IMG/VR virus record: IMGVR_UViG_3300030390_001955
Location: 1-25,024 of that record
Length of the DNA stretch: 25,024 nucleotides
Strand: one strand, 5' to 3'
Source: a virus
Below the pieces are notes generated by a model. The model was not told the DNA's origin. It ran no database searches and saw only the letters and a program-made list of their open reading frames with translations. A program made the position numbers and the translations under genes. Each line of letters starts with the position of its first letter. Position 1 is the first letter of the stretch. This document shows, in pieces, positions 5,511 to 13,285 of this stretch.

Positions 5511-5526
5511 TTATAAATATATAAAA
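5511..5526 (-). promoter_or_regulatory. Candidate second-class (late?) promoter motif
   Basis: The minus-strand 16-mer TTTTATATATTTATAA is identical to that at 3019-3034 and lies about 31 nt upstream of the virion-like gene's ATG. No TTG box is present at the 20-nt distance. Confidence 0.4.
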
Positions 5527-5551
5527 ATTATTGTTTCAATGTTTTTTTATG

Positions 5552-5698
5552 TTAATTTAATAATTTATCTTGAGTATTAATTTTTTGTAGGTCAAATGAT
5601 AAAGCATAACATAAATTTTTTAATTGACCTGCTTCATGGATTGCTATAAAATCTTCATCTGTTAAATTATTAAATAAGGATAATGCATTTAAATCCAT
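5552..5698 (-). CDS. Small phage protein of unknown function (48 aa)
   Basis: A 48-residue frame (MDLNALSLFNNLTDEDFIAI then HEAGQLKNLCYALSFDLQ...) predicted to be two or three amphipathic helices. An in-frame ATG four codons earlier (5710) would overlap the upstream stop by 8 nt. The ATG at 5698 has AAAAGGGA about 13 nt upstream and is preferred. It is the last gene of the unit that begins near 7124. No function assigned. Confidence 0.6.
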   Translation of the reverse strand: MDLNALSLFNNLTDEDFIAIHEAGQLKNLCYALSFDLQKINTQDKLLN

Positions 5699-5702
5699 AA
5701 TA

Positions 5703-6056
5703 TTATCCATTCCCTTTTCTTTTTGAATTAAGAGTTATAATTACTCCTTCCCATTTACCTAATACTATTTCATTATCTACTAAGAAATCTATTTTATTAG
5801 TAAATCTTTTATTCATCCTATCTTCAACAACCCATATACCATCCATCTTACCAGCGTTTTCAACACATACTTCTACTCCAAAGGTAAACCCTAATTTTTC
5901 TAAATCTCTAGATACTGCAATCCATTTATGTTTGCCTGGGTTATCGGCATCAATATGTTTATTAGAAGCGGTAATTAAGGGTGTTGAATCCGTTTGAGAA
6001 GGTACTGCATTATAAACAGTAGCCATTACAATATGTAAAGCGATTAATAATTTCAT
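5703..6056 (-). CDS. 3D-domain (RlpA/MltA-like double-psi barrel) protein, probable cell-wall enzyme (117 aa)
   Basis: A short hydrophobic start (MKLLIALHIVMA) could be a minimal signal peptide. Residues 12-112 match the 3D domain found in MltA-type lytic transglycosylases and Bacillus YabE/YocH-like proteins. The three conserved aspartates are seen in QTDSTPLITAS (D23), VVEDRMNKRFTNK and KIDFLVDN, together with the typical IAVSRDL strand. By family knowledge the domain binds or cleaves peptidoglycan glycan strands. In a phage this suggests a role in lysis or in wall penetration by the virion. It lies between two tiny genes in a tightly coupled unit upstream of the virion-like gene. Confidence 0.75.
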   Translation of the reverse strand: MKLLIALHIVMATVYNAVPSQTDSTPLITASNKHIDADNPGKHKWIAVSRDLEKLGFTFGVEVCVENAGKMDGIWVVEDRMNKRFTNKIDFLVDNEIVLGKWEGVIITLNSKRKGNG

Positions 6057-6058
6057 AG

Positions 6059-6229
6059 TTAAAAGTTTTTTAAAAAATCACCATTGATTTTCTTATCCTG
6101 TAATTTACGAAATTTTTCGTCGTTAGCCAAGCTTTTTGTGGCAAGTTTTTCTAAATGTCTTTCTTTTTGCTTATCATAATCCTTAGTAATCTTATGATAC
6201 TTTTTATCTAATGACTTTATTTTTTTCAT
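6059..6229 (-). CDS. Small highly basic helical protein (56 aa)
   Basis: A 56-residue frame (MKKIKSLDKKYHKITKDYDK then QKERHLEKLATKSL...) made of one long charged helix, probably a coiled coil, with lysine as the main residue. Its ATG overlaps the stop of the HNH-like gene in an ATGA junction, and its stop is 2 nt before the start of the 3D-domain gene. The precise fit supports a real gene. Function unknown; it may be a partner or regulator of its lysis-like neighbour, which is a guess from position. Confidence 0.6.
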   Translation of the reverse strand: MKKIKSLDKKYHKITKDYDKQKERHLEKLATKSLANDEKFRKLQDKKINGDFLKNF

Positions 6230-6843
6230 ATTCTGCTTATGTATTGGTTGGGATCATCTTCATTATCACCATCTAAACCTAACTCTTTTAGACGTTGTAA
6301 ATGATAATCATCTACTTCCCATTCTACTTTTTCGCTAGTACCAAAATGTTCCTGTTTAGTTTCTATTTGTTTAACATCCTTAGCATTAAATATATCACCA
6401 ACAGTTAAAAAATAATGATTATAACAAAGTAACTGGACATTATCCAAGCCGTAGTTATTACTATTATTATCTTGGAAGTGTAACAGCAAAGGAATTTTAT
6501 AGTCAAGTACTCTACGTTCTTTAAATTTACATACAGCACATTCCTCTAACATATACCCCTGTTCTATTAAGGCATATTTTAGTTTATCAGGATTAAATGA
6601 AGATGCTGCTATCCTACCTTCAATTATTTCAAGCATGTGAGGCATTTTCTTAGGTCCCCTTAAAAATTTAGGGATACCTTTACCTTGTTGGTTTTTATGT
6701 CCTGCAAATAATTTATATAATTTAGCCCACTTCTTATAGTGTTGATATGACACATGAAGATATCTAGCAGCAGCCATATTAGACTTAGTTTTTGCTTGGG
6801 CTGCTACAATCTGTTCTTTAGATAAAGGTTTTGCCTTAGGCAT
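6226..6843 (-). CDS. HNH-like protein with N-terminal HTH (205 aa)
   Basis: Residues about 8-45 (SKEQIVAAQAKTKSNMAAAR then YLHVSYQHYKKWA) look like a helix-turn-helix of the type in phage homeodomain-like proteins. Residues 102-143 hold C102-x2-C105, then LLLHFQDNNSNNYGLDNVQLLC with H122, D125-N126, N135 and C140-x2-H143. This matches the Zn-binding beta-beta-alpha layout of HNH endonucleases, although the second Cys of the usual C-terminal CxxC is replaced and H143 may serve instead. It could be a DNA-binding nuclease, a homing-type enzyme or a degenerate regulator. The C-terminal 40 residues are acidic. It couples to neighbours through TAATG and ATGA overlaps. Confidence 0.65.
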   Translation of the reverse strand: MPKAKPLSKEQIVAAQAKTKSNMAAARYLHVSYQHYKKWAKLYKLFAGHKNQQGKGIPKFLRGPKKMPHMLEIIEGRIAASSFNPDKLKYALIEQGYMLEECAVCKFKERRVLDYKIPLLLHFQDNNSNNYGLDNVQLLCYNHYFLTVGDIFNAKDVKQIETKQEHFGTSEKVEWEVDDYHLQRLKELGLDGDNEDDPNQYISRI

Positions 6844-7124
6844 TAATTTAATTTAAAGGTTACTGTGTCACCACTACTACCTCTTTCTCTATTAGTAGTA
6901 TTTACAAAAGATTCATATTGATCTTCTTCCATTATTATTGTCTCAGTCCAAGTATGGTCACCTGAACCCTTTGTTATTGGTATGCCACGTTTAGTGCTAA
7001 CACTAGAACAGTTAACACATACTTTATAACCATATTGAGTTAGCCTTAATTCAGGCATATCTTCTTTACATTTAATACAAGGAATCATTTTCATTTTTAT
7101 AGATGTTTTAATAGTCTGCCGCAT
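6843..7124 (-). CDS. Small zinc-ribbon protein (up to 93 aa)
   Basis: C16-x2-C19 and C36-x2-C39 (CIKCKEDMPELRLTQYGYKV then CVNC) form a treble-clef or ribbon like that of DksA/TraR-family proteins, and the EDMPELRL spacer resembles the DksA type. The remainder (KRGIPITKGSGDHTWTETI) is unassigned. The ATG at 7124 lies within an AT-rich motif. A start at residue 11 (7094, MKMIPC) would leave a longer leader and is a serious alternative. If it acts like TraR it could tune host RNA polymerase, but that is inference. First gene of the unit down to 5552. Confidence 0.65.
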   Translation of the reverse strand: MRQTIKTSIKMKMIPCIKCKEDMPELRLTQYGYKVCVNCSSVSTKRGIPITKGSGDHTWTETIIMEEDQYESFVNTTNRERGSSGDTVTFKLN

Positions 7125-7134
7125 AAATATATAA
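7123..7134 (-). promoter_or_regulatory. Possible weak second-class promoter motif
   Basis: The minus-strand sequence TTATATATTTAT shares 12 bases with the motif at 3019 and 5511, here overlapping the annotated ATG of the zinc-ribbon gene. It makes sense as a promoter only if translation starts at 7094. Confidence 0.25.
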
Positions 7135-7151
7135 CCTTTTAAAAATTGGAA

Positions 7152-7183
7152 TGGAATATACGAATATTAGATTAATTAACCAA
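7152..7183 (-). promoter_or_regulatory. Bacteroidota-type promoter overlapping the end of a glycosyltransferase gene
   Basis: TTG (7181-7183) is a leucine codon near the end of the upstream gene. The 20-nt spacer ends in TTCG and the -7 box is TATATTCCA (7152-7160). It should start the unit 7124-5552, with an AAAAGG sequence in the leader. Confidence 0.65.
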
Positions 7184-8317
7184 ATATTCTTTCATATTAA
7201 TTATATTAATTTTTAAATTACCTAGTTCAAAATCACCAATTTGACCACTATCTTGAATTATAGCTGCTAGTTGGTTTAAGAAAATATAATCCTGTTGATT
7301 AAAACTTGAGGCATCTACACTTACTAAAATATTATTTTGTTTTTCATTATCATAAGGTTTTATTCTATCAAATAAATCAGTAATTGTTCTTTTTGATTCT
7401 TTTTCTATATAATTTTTATAATCACAGTCAACATATAAAGTATCAAACCAAGGCTCTAACATTTCAATAAATTGTTCATTACAATTTTTAATTATTAAAC
7501 CTTTATCATATTTAGGGTGTATAATAGGATATTGATAAGAATCATTTTGGATCCATTCCCCCCATTTTCTTAAAAATTCTCTCCTACATCTATCCATCGT
7601 TTCCTTATAGTCAGAATTTTCAACTCCAACTCCTCCATTCCATCTATGACCTCTACAAGTCATATGATAACATAAAGAATCTCTGGATTGAGTCATTTCA
7701 TATCCAGCTTGAATCCATCTATTAAATATATCTGAATCTTCATAACCATAAGGGGTAAATCGTTGATCATGACCTCCTATACTCAAATGGTCTTCTTTAT
7801 ATAACATCCAAGGTGCAAATATACCTTTTGTAGTTACATCTTTATCTTTTTTAGCAGTATCTATAACAAAATTTTCAAATGCCTCCCAGGTAAAATCATT
7901 ATGGTCAACCCCAAAATTTTGAGTATGTTTTTCTAACCCTGTAGGATGAATTGGTGGTTCAATTCTAGTAGCACATACAACACTTAGAGGTTTAAGATGT
8001 TTTAACATATTTTCAAAATACCCTGGTCCTATAATCATATCTGAATGTAGTATAGATACAATTGGGGTTTTGGCTCTTCTCATCCCTTCATCATACCAAT
8101 AGGTATGTCCTTTTCTTTCTTTACCTATAATAGTAGTTAGATTTTTATCATCTAAACTATTTAACCATATATCAGTACCATCTTCAGATGCATCATCTAT
8201 AATAATCATAGGCACATTAGGAGCATATTTTTTTATACTTTGGTATGTATTTTTTAAATGTTCTAATGTGTTGTAACTAGGAATTATTACAGTATGCTGT
8301 TGATTTCTTTTCTCCAT
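7172..8317 (-). CDS. Family 2 glycosyltransferase with extra C-terminal domain (381 aa)
   Basis: The N-terminal ~230 residues are a GT-A fold: VIIPSYNTLEHL (10-21), the nucleotide-binding IIIDDASEDGT (38-47) and HSD at 91-93 in the place of the usual DxD metal motif. GGHDQRFTPYGYEDSDIFNRW (181-201) supplies the acceptor/catalytic acidic pair seen in galactosyltransferase-like GT2/GT27 members. It should transfer a sugar from an activated nucleotide donor. Residues 240-381 are a separate alpha/beta part without an assignment. It is the last gene of the glycan operon, overlaps the preceding gene by 31 nt, and has a promoter for the next unit inside its 3' end. Confidence 0.8.
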   Translation of the reverse strand: MEKRNQQHTVIIPSYNTLEHLKNTYQSIKKYAPNVPMIIIDDASEDGTDIWLNSLDDKNLTTIIGKERKGHTYWYDEGMRRAKTPIVSILHSDMIIGPGYFENMLKHLKPLSVVCATRIEPPIHPTGLEKHTQNFGVDHNDFTWEAFENFVIDTAKKDKDVTTKGIFAPWMLYKEDHLSIGGHDQRFTPYGYEDSDIFNRWIQAGYEMTQSRDSLCYHMTCRGHRWNGGVGVENSDYKETMDRCRREFLRKWGEWIQNDSYQYPIIHPKYDKGLIIKNCNEQFIEMLEPWFDTLYVDCDYKNYIEKESKRTITDLFDRIKPYDNEKQNNILVSVDASSFNQQDYIFLNQLAAIIQDSGQIGDFELGNLKINIINMKEYLVN

Positions 8318-9267
8318 ATATTTAAATCGTAATGTTTTCTATATAATTCTTTACATTGTTTGCTACACTTATTGTAAAATTCTTTATCATTCTTTAACCT
8401 ATTAGCCAATATACGAGCTTTTTCTACATCATCCACAGATACTGCTAATTCAGGATGACATAATCTTTGTGTATCGACATCTTTATTTCCTATACACGGG
8501 ATTCCAAAATAGGCACAGTTTAAACTAAAAGTACCAGCTGCTACAGTAGGCATTAAATGTACTGCGTATTTAAACGTAGATAATGTACTCATCCATTTAT
8601 CCCATGACAACCTATTAAGGTGATTTAAATCGGGTATATTTTCCTCTAATTTACGTTTAGCATGAGATTCTTGAGCCCATTTTTCACATTCGAATTCACT
8701 AGCAACTATATAACTTTGAAACCCACCATACCATCTTGCAAAATTACCACCTATAATTACTTTATTCTCCTTAGTCGGCTTAACATCTTTAATTAAGTCT
8801 TCAATTAATAGTGTTTTGATTACTTTAACTTCGTTATTTGGAAATAAACCTTTATAGAATTTAGAATCAATTTCGTTATGAGAAAATATAGTGTCACATT
8901 TGGATAAAATATTATAAAAATTAAATTGGTCTATAATATTATAATCATTAAACCACCAATTAGGACCTTCTTGTATATAATGTACTTTTTTATTATGAGT
9001 TTTTAACTTATCAATAAAGTCAGAAGCATATAAATTGGATACTGGGTTTATAGAGTTTGATATTTCACTTCCTTCTGCACTTAGATTTAGTTTACCCTTA
9101 GGTAAAATTAAAAATACATGATCATAATCTCTTATGTCATTATATAAACTTAAATTTTTATGGTGTGCGTCTAAAGCATTCATCCAAGCAAATTCGGTAC
9201 GCATATTTGTGTGTGTAGAAGAGATTTTACCCTCAAAACCCATTTCTGATAAGAATACTATGTTCAT
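8287..9267 (-). CDS. GT-B-type glycosyltransferase (326 aa)
   Basis: A two-Rossmann layout is suggested: the N-terminal half starts MNIVFLSEMGFEG and contains YDHVFLILPKGK. The C-terminal half has the nucleotide-sugar-binding region AAGTFSLNCAYFGIPCIGNK (about 246-265), followed by the typical closing helices (DKEFYNKCSKQCKELYRKHY). No clear metal motif is present, as expected for GT-B enzymes. Donor and acceptor unknown. The start overlaps the upstream SDR gene by 4 nt (ATGA type), so it is translated as part of the operon. Confidence 0.7.
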   Translation of the reverse strand: MNIVFLSEMGFEGKISSTHTNMRTEFAWMNALDAHHKNLSLYNDIRDYDHVFLILPKGKLNLSAEGSEISNSINPVSNLYASDFIDKLKTHNKKVHYIQEGPNWWFNDYNIIDQFNFYNILSKCDTIFSHNEIDSKFYKGLFPNNEVKVIKTLLIEDLIKDVKPTKENKVIIGGNFARWYGGFQSYIVASEFECEKWAQESHAKRKLEENIPDLNHLNRLSWDKWMSTLSTFKYAVHLMPTVAAGTFSLNCAYFGIPCIGNKDVDTQRLCHPELAVSVDDVEKARILANRLKNDKEFYNKCSKQCKELYRKHYDLNIWRKEINSIL

Positions 9268-9971
9268 TGTGTTAAAGATTTTAATTCAATAATTTGTTTT
9301 TTAATATTCCCAGTTTTAATATCCCCTATTAGAGTTTTATTTTTACCTAATTCTTTTGGAATTATATTAATATCTTTATTATATACATCTTTTATGGTAT
9401 TTAATAATTCATATTTAGATATAGGATTACTAGATAATGTAGTTAAACTTTTATAAGTATCCCAATTATTTATTAATTCTAAACATTGTTTAGACCACTC
9501 ATAAGTGGTAACCCCATTCCATATAGCCTTAGTATACCCAAATACTTCTTTTTCCTGTGATAAAAACCATTCTAATAAACTGGAATTAGAGTTTAATTCG
9601 GGACCTATTATAGATGCCTTTAAAATTTTAGTATTTTGTCCATATTTTAATATAAAATCTGATGCTTTTTTCTTACTTAAACCATAATTATCAGTATCCA
9701 TTTCACAATCAGTTCCTGGGTGTATAATTTTACATGAAGTATTTTCTATTAACCATATAGGGAGTTTATAATTTATTTCAAAATTATTTGTTCTTTGAGG
9801 TATTGCTCCTATACAATTAATTATAAAATCTTGTTTATTAAATGTTGATTTATCAAAATCAGGGAACCTTTGAGGGGTTATAGATACATTTAAATTTTTT
9901 ATTTTATTTAGGACGTTATAAACCATATGACCCAACATTCCTTTATGACCTAATATAAGTACATTATTCAT
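9264..9971 (-). CDS. RmlD-like NAD(P)-dependent sugar reductase/epimerase (235 aa)
   Basis: The Rossmann start VLILGHKGMLGHMVYNVL (4-21) matches the GxxGMLG of dTDP-4-dehydrorhamnose reductases (RmlD). FIINCIGAIPQ (49-59) is the expected fourth strand, and Y96-x3-K100 (YGLSK) is the catalytic pair of extended SDRs. At 235 residues it is shorter than typical RmlD (about 290), mainly in the C-terminal substrate domain. It probably carries out the reduction step of a deoxy-sugar nucleotide made by the dehydratase at 10630-11556. Exact substrate cannot be told from sequence alone. Confidence 0.75.
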   Translation of the reverse strand: MNNVLILGHKGMLGHMVYNVLNKIKNLNVSITPQRFPDFDKSTFNKQDFIINCIGAIPQRTNNFEINYKLPIWLIENTSCKIIHPGTDCEMDTDNYGLSKKKASDFILKYGQNTKILKASIIGPELNSNSSLLEWFLSQEKEVFGYTKAIWNGVTTYEWSKQCLELINNWDTYKSLTTLSSNPISKYELLNTIKDVYNKDINIIPKELGKNKTLIGDIKTGNIKKQIIELKSLTQ

Positions 9972-10633
9972 TGTTTAATACTTTTATAATAATCTAAAAT
10001 TTCATTTAATTTTTGATCAAATTCATTACTACCTATATTATTTAACCTATCATATACTTCTTTTACATTAGTATGATATAGTTTATATTTAACTTTCTGA
10101 TTATCTATCACCTGGATGGCATCTAGTACATGACATAGTGATATTGGGTTTGTATTATATTGAGATTCCAAATTATTAACTATATTATAGGCAAAGGTAT
10201 AAACAAAACAATTATAATAAGGTTTACCTTTGGTTCCAAATAAATTAGGTAATTTATAATTTTCAAATTTTATATTATTATCAATACAATATTCACCTAA
10301 AATATGTGTGGTATCTCTTTTAGCTTTCCCATACAAGGAATTAGGGTTAGATTCTTGTATAGAAGAAATATATTTAATAGGAATCTTAAGGTTATGTTTT
10401 TTTAACTCACCTATTAATGTTTTTGTTATTTGAATATTTTCTTTATATATCTCTTTGGAGGTATTTGATTCTTTCCCCCCAATAAAAGCACAGTGAATTA
10501 AAAAATTACAATCTTTTGCTTTTGTAATATCATAATTTCTTCCAAGTTTTATAACACTATCTCCCTTATTAGTATAGTATTCTGTTAAATGGGTACCTAA
10601 AAATCCATGTGCCCCTAAAATAGCTATTTTCAT
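9968..10633 (-). CDS. NAD(P)-dependent sugar epimerase/reductase, extended SDR (221 aa)
   Basis: Begins MKIAILGAHGFLGTHLTEYY with the GxxGxxG dinucleotide-binding loop (7-13). It has LIHCAF (45-50) in place of the usual LxHxAA, YISSIQ (88-93) and the Y101-x3-K105 catalytic pair (YGKAK). At 221 residues the C-terminal domain is reduced. It overlaps both neighbours by 4 nt and probably acts on the same nucleotide sugar as the adjacent dehydratase and RmlD-like enzyme. Whether it is an epimerase or reductase cannot be decided. Confidence 0.75.
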   Translation of the reverse strand: MKIAILGAHGFLGTHLTEYYTNKGDSVIKLGRNYDITKAKDCNFLIHCAFIGGKESNTSKEIYKENIQITKTLIGELKKHNLKIPIKYISSIQESNPNSLYGKAKRDTTHILGEYCIDNNIKFENYKLPNLFGTKGKPYYNCFVYTFAYNIVNNLESQYNTNPISLCHVLDAIQVIDNQKVKYKLYHTNVKEVYDRLNNIGSNEFDQKLNEILDYYKSIKQ

Positions 10634-11556
10634 GGTCTAAAATAGTTAAATGATTCCAACATTTCTTTTAATTCGGTTTTAGATACACATACTTTATCAC
10701 TTGTAAATTCTTCTTTTTGGTTAGAATCTGTTATATCTTTATAATGCATATAAATAGTATTATCCTTTAAGGTTTGACATCTTGGTGATTCTTCTTTTGA
10801 AATCATCATCTCATGTATCTTTTCAGATATTCTTGGTTTTCCAATTTTATATGTTAATCCGAATTCTTCTTCAAATATTTCAAATAAATCTTTAACTAGA
10901 AATGATTTTAAATCAGGTATAACATTAAAACCACTAGTATTAAGTCCTTTTTCAATTAAATCCATTGCCTCTTCTATGTCAATCATAAAACGAGTCATTT
11001 TATCTGAATATAGTGTAAGAGGATAATCTTTATCAATAGAATCCCAAATTAGTGGTATTATACTACCCGTAGAATTCAATACATTACCGTATACTGCGGT
11101 AGATAAACGTACATTAGAATCTTCAGCATTAACTATGAATGATTCACCTGCTACAAATTTCATAGCGCCATATAACGTAGTTGCTGCTCTTGATTTGTCT
11201 GAAGATATAAAACATGCTGCTTCAAAATTATTGTCTTCGGCTGCTCTTCTTGAGTTTATAGCACCATCAATAATTACTTTTATAGATTCTTCTACATTTT
11301 GGTCTACAGCCCCTATTTGTTTTAAAGATGCTGCGAATATTCCTATATCATGTCCAAAAGCAGATCTAGTTAATAAATCATAATTTCTAATATCCCCTAT
11401 AATACATTTAATATTAGGAAATTCTTTTTTTAAATAATAATGTTTAGCCTCATCTCTAGAATAGACAGTGATTTCATTATCCTTATAATAACGTTTTACT
11501 AAATTAGATCCTAAAAAACCAGCACCTCCTGTTATAAATATTTTTTTATTTTTCAT
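10630..11556 (-). CDS. UDP-N-acetylglucosamine 4,6-dehydratase-like enzyme (CapE/FnlA/PseB type, 308 aa)
   Basis: The dinucleotide loop GGAGFLG (10-16), GDIRNYD (53-59), AASLKQI (74-80), SSDK (117-120) and Y128-x3-K132 (LYGAMK) match the soluble polysaccharide-synthesis dehydratases (PF02719 type) such as PseB, FnlA and CapE. By family these take UDP-GlcNAc to a 4-keto-6-deoxy intermediate, some with C5 inversion. The two SDR genes that follow could complete a 6-deoxy-amino-sugar donor, an arrangement reminiscent of capE-capF-capG, but the specific product is inference. Length is near the usual 320-340. No membrane segment, so cytoplasmic. Confidence 0.8.
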   Translation of the reverse strand: MKNKKIFITGGAGFLGSNLVKRYYKDNEITVYSRDEAKHYYLKKEFPNIKCIIGDIRNYDLLTRSAFGHDIGIFAASLKQIGAVDQNVEESIKVIIDGAINSRRAAEDNNFEAACFISSDKSRAATTLYGAMKFVAGESFIVNAEDSNVRLSTAVYGNVLNSTGSIIPLIWDSIDKDYPLTLYSDKMTRFMIDIEEAMDLIEKGLNTSGFNVIPDLKSFLVKDLFEIFEEEFGLTYKIGKPRISEKIHEMMISKEESPRCQTLKDNTIYMHYKDITDSNQKEEFTSDKVCVSKTELKEMLESFNYFRP

Positions 11557-11560
11557 TTTT

Positions 11561-12361
11561 TTATTTTTTTATTATTAAAACCCAATTTTCGTTTATATGA
11601 GTTTTTATACCCTCAGCATAAGTTTCAACTGTGGTAAAATGTTTTTTTAATTCATTTAGTAAAAAAGATTTTCTATCTTCATCCCACATATTCATTAAGA
11701 AATAACCAAATTTACAATTTTGAATAACTTCTTTGATATAAAAATCCATCCCTTGTTTATCAAATTCACTAAGACACCAATTAGATATAACTAAATCCCA
11801 TTGATCTTGTTTTATATTTTTATTACTCCAAAAATCTACGTTTGAATAATTTAAACCTGTTAAATATTTTTTTTGCAGTTCGTTTACATGTTTTACATCA
11901 ATTAAGGTACAATGTTTAACCCCATAATCTAATAAAACTTTTGCTTGTCCTCCATATCCTGGACCTATTTCTACAACTTTAAAATTTGATATATCTCCTA
12001 TTTTATCAATTATATCATTTAAAATAGAGGCATGGTATACTGTACCTGGTGATATAAAACCTACTTGTTCTACTTCATATAAATCTGGGGATCCTATACT
12101 GTCTCCAGATGCAAAAAGAGGTAGTAGTTTTTGAATGCTAGGATTTGTTATTGTAGATAACCAGTCTTCTGCATAGCGTTTACTTCTAACATCTGATCCT
12201 ACTATAGATGTAAACTGTGGGTGTCTTTTAAATTCTTTAAATAGATTCTCATCGTGGCATGCTCTATAACAAAAGTTAAAAAAATCATTACCATAATGTG
12301 CTTCTTTATCATCTATAGGATCAGCACTCCATTCCCCTTCATATGTTTTTGTGTTACTCAT
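11561..12361 (-). CDS. SAM-dependent methyltransferase, putative sugar O-methyltransferase (266 aa)
   Basis: The segment VVEIGPGYGGQAKVLLDYGV (129-148) is a class I methyltransferase motif I, followed by LIDVKHV (motif II acidic residue) and WDLVISNWCLSEF (post-motif region). The overall pattern resembles the putative sugar O-methyltransferases found in polysaccharide clusters. The frame extends to 12424, but the ATG at 12361 (MSNTKTYEGEW) overlaps the preceding stop by only 8 nt and is preferred over a 71-nt overlap. It would methylate a hydroxyl on a sugar made or transferred by neighbouring enzymes. Confidence 0.75.
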   Translation of the reverse strand: MSNTKTYEGEWSADPIDDKEAHYGNDFFNFCYRACHDENLFKEFKRHPQFTSIVGSDVRSKRYAEDWLSTITNPSIQKLLPLFASGDSIGSPDLYEVEQVGFISPGTVYHASILNDIIDKIGDISNFKVVEIGPGYGGQAKVLLDYGVKHCTLIDVKHVNELQKKYLTGLNYSNVDFWSNKNIKQDQWDLVISNWCLSEFDKQGMDFYIKEVIQNCKFGYFLMNMWDEDRKSFLLNELKKHFTTVETYAEGIKTHINENWVLIIKK

Positions 12362-13268
12362 GTTTAAAGTGTTTGTTAAAAATATTGATAAAATATCCCA
12401 TTCTTTTTTTCCATGTATGTTCATTTTGAGCTATAACCATGGAATTGTGAGCTAATTCTTCTCTTTCTTGTTCATGATTTAAATAATATTCAAATTTTTC
12501 TAACCAATCATCTTCTCCAGCTAAAACAACATTATTACCAAAATATTGTTTTGCTAAGGGATGATCTACTAATTGAAAATTACCACTTAATGCTATGTTA
12601 AAAACACTTTGATTACAATCATTTCTATCTAAGGGTTTACCTTTACCTAAAATCTGATAGTCAACATGGAAGTTTATATTTATTTTAGATTGGTTTCTAA
12701 TAAGATTATGACTTTCATAAGGTATAAAACCTCTATTATATTTACCATAATTCATTCCCCCTAAAAAACAATTATATTTATCTAAAATAGGATATAAAAA
12801 TTTATCTTCATTTCTATAACCATGAGATAAGGTTCCCATAAAACAAGAATCGTATATCTTTTTTTCTTGAGTTTTAAAAAATAAATTACTATTTCCTGCT
12901 AAAGGAATATTATAAAATTCATAACCATTATTTTTATAATCTTTTATTACTGATGGTGTACTGTCTAGAGCGCCTATGAAAAAATCGATTATTCCCTTAA
13001 ATTTAAGATAAATAGGATCCCACTCATCTCTACACCCTATTATTTTGGTATTAGGGTGAAGACTTTTATAAGTCTCAAACATAGGTAAATGCTTTTCTTC
13101 AATAAAGGGGTAGATTAATACATCATATTCCTCAACTGTATTTAAGATAGAGTATTGGGGTATTGGTAAAAAATCTACTTTATATCCTAACTCCATTAAA
13201 CCATAAGCCCATCCTTTTAATATAGGAGTAGGATGAACTAAATTATCACATAATAAAAATTTTTTCAT
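12354..13268 (-). CDS. GT-B glycosyltransferase, CgeB-like / Glyco_trans_1_2 type (304 aa)
   Basis: The N-terminal half is a Rossmann-like domain (MKKFLLCDNLVHPTPILKGW; VEEYDVLIYPFIEE). The C-terminal half has DSCFMGTLSHGYR (about 140-152) and the donor-binding segment QSVFNIALSGNFQLVDH, then the standard closing region (WLEKFEYYLNHEQEREELAH; TWKKRMGYFINIF). This resembles spore-maturation CgeB-like and PF13524 glycosyltransferases. Donor and acceptor unknown. Separated from the previous gene by 17 nt, one of the longest gaps in this operon. Confidence 0.7.
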   Translation of the reverse strand: MKKFLLCDNLVHPTPILKGWAYGLMELGYKVDFLPIPQYSILNTVEEYDVLIYPFIEEKHLPMFETYKSLHPNTKIIGCRDEWDPIYLKFKGIIDFFIGALDSTPSVIKDYKNNGYEFYNIPLAGNSNLFFKTQEKKIYDSCFMGTLSHGYRNEDKFLYPILDKYNCFLGGMNYGKYNRGFIPYESHNLIRNQSKININFHVDYQILGKGKPLDRNDCNQSVFNIALSGNFQLVDHPLAKQYFGNNVVLAGEDDWLEKFEYYLNHEQEREELAHNSMVIAQNEHTWKKRMGYFINIFNKHFKHE

Positions 13269-13285
13269 ATAATTTTTTTAATTCT

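Noticed and set aside
6226-6843. Homing endonuclease mobile element
   Set aside because: The HNH-like gene is smoothly integrated with TAATG and ATGA overlaps and no split gene or intron boundary is seen.
12362-12424. Upstream ATG (12424) for the methyltransferase
   Set aside because: It implies a 71-nt overlap, while ATG 12361 gives an 8-nt overlap typical of this operon.
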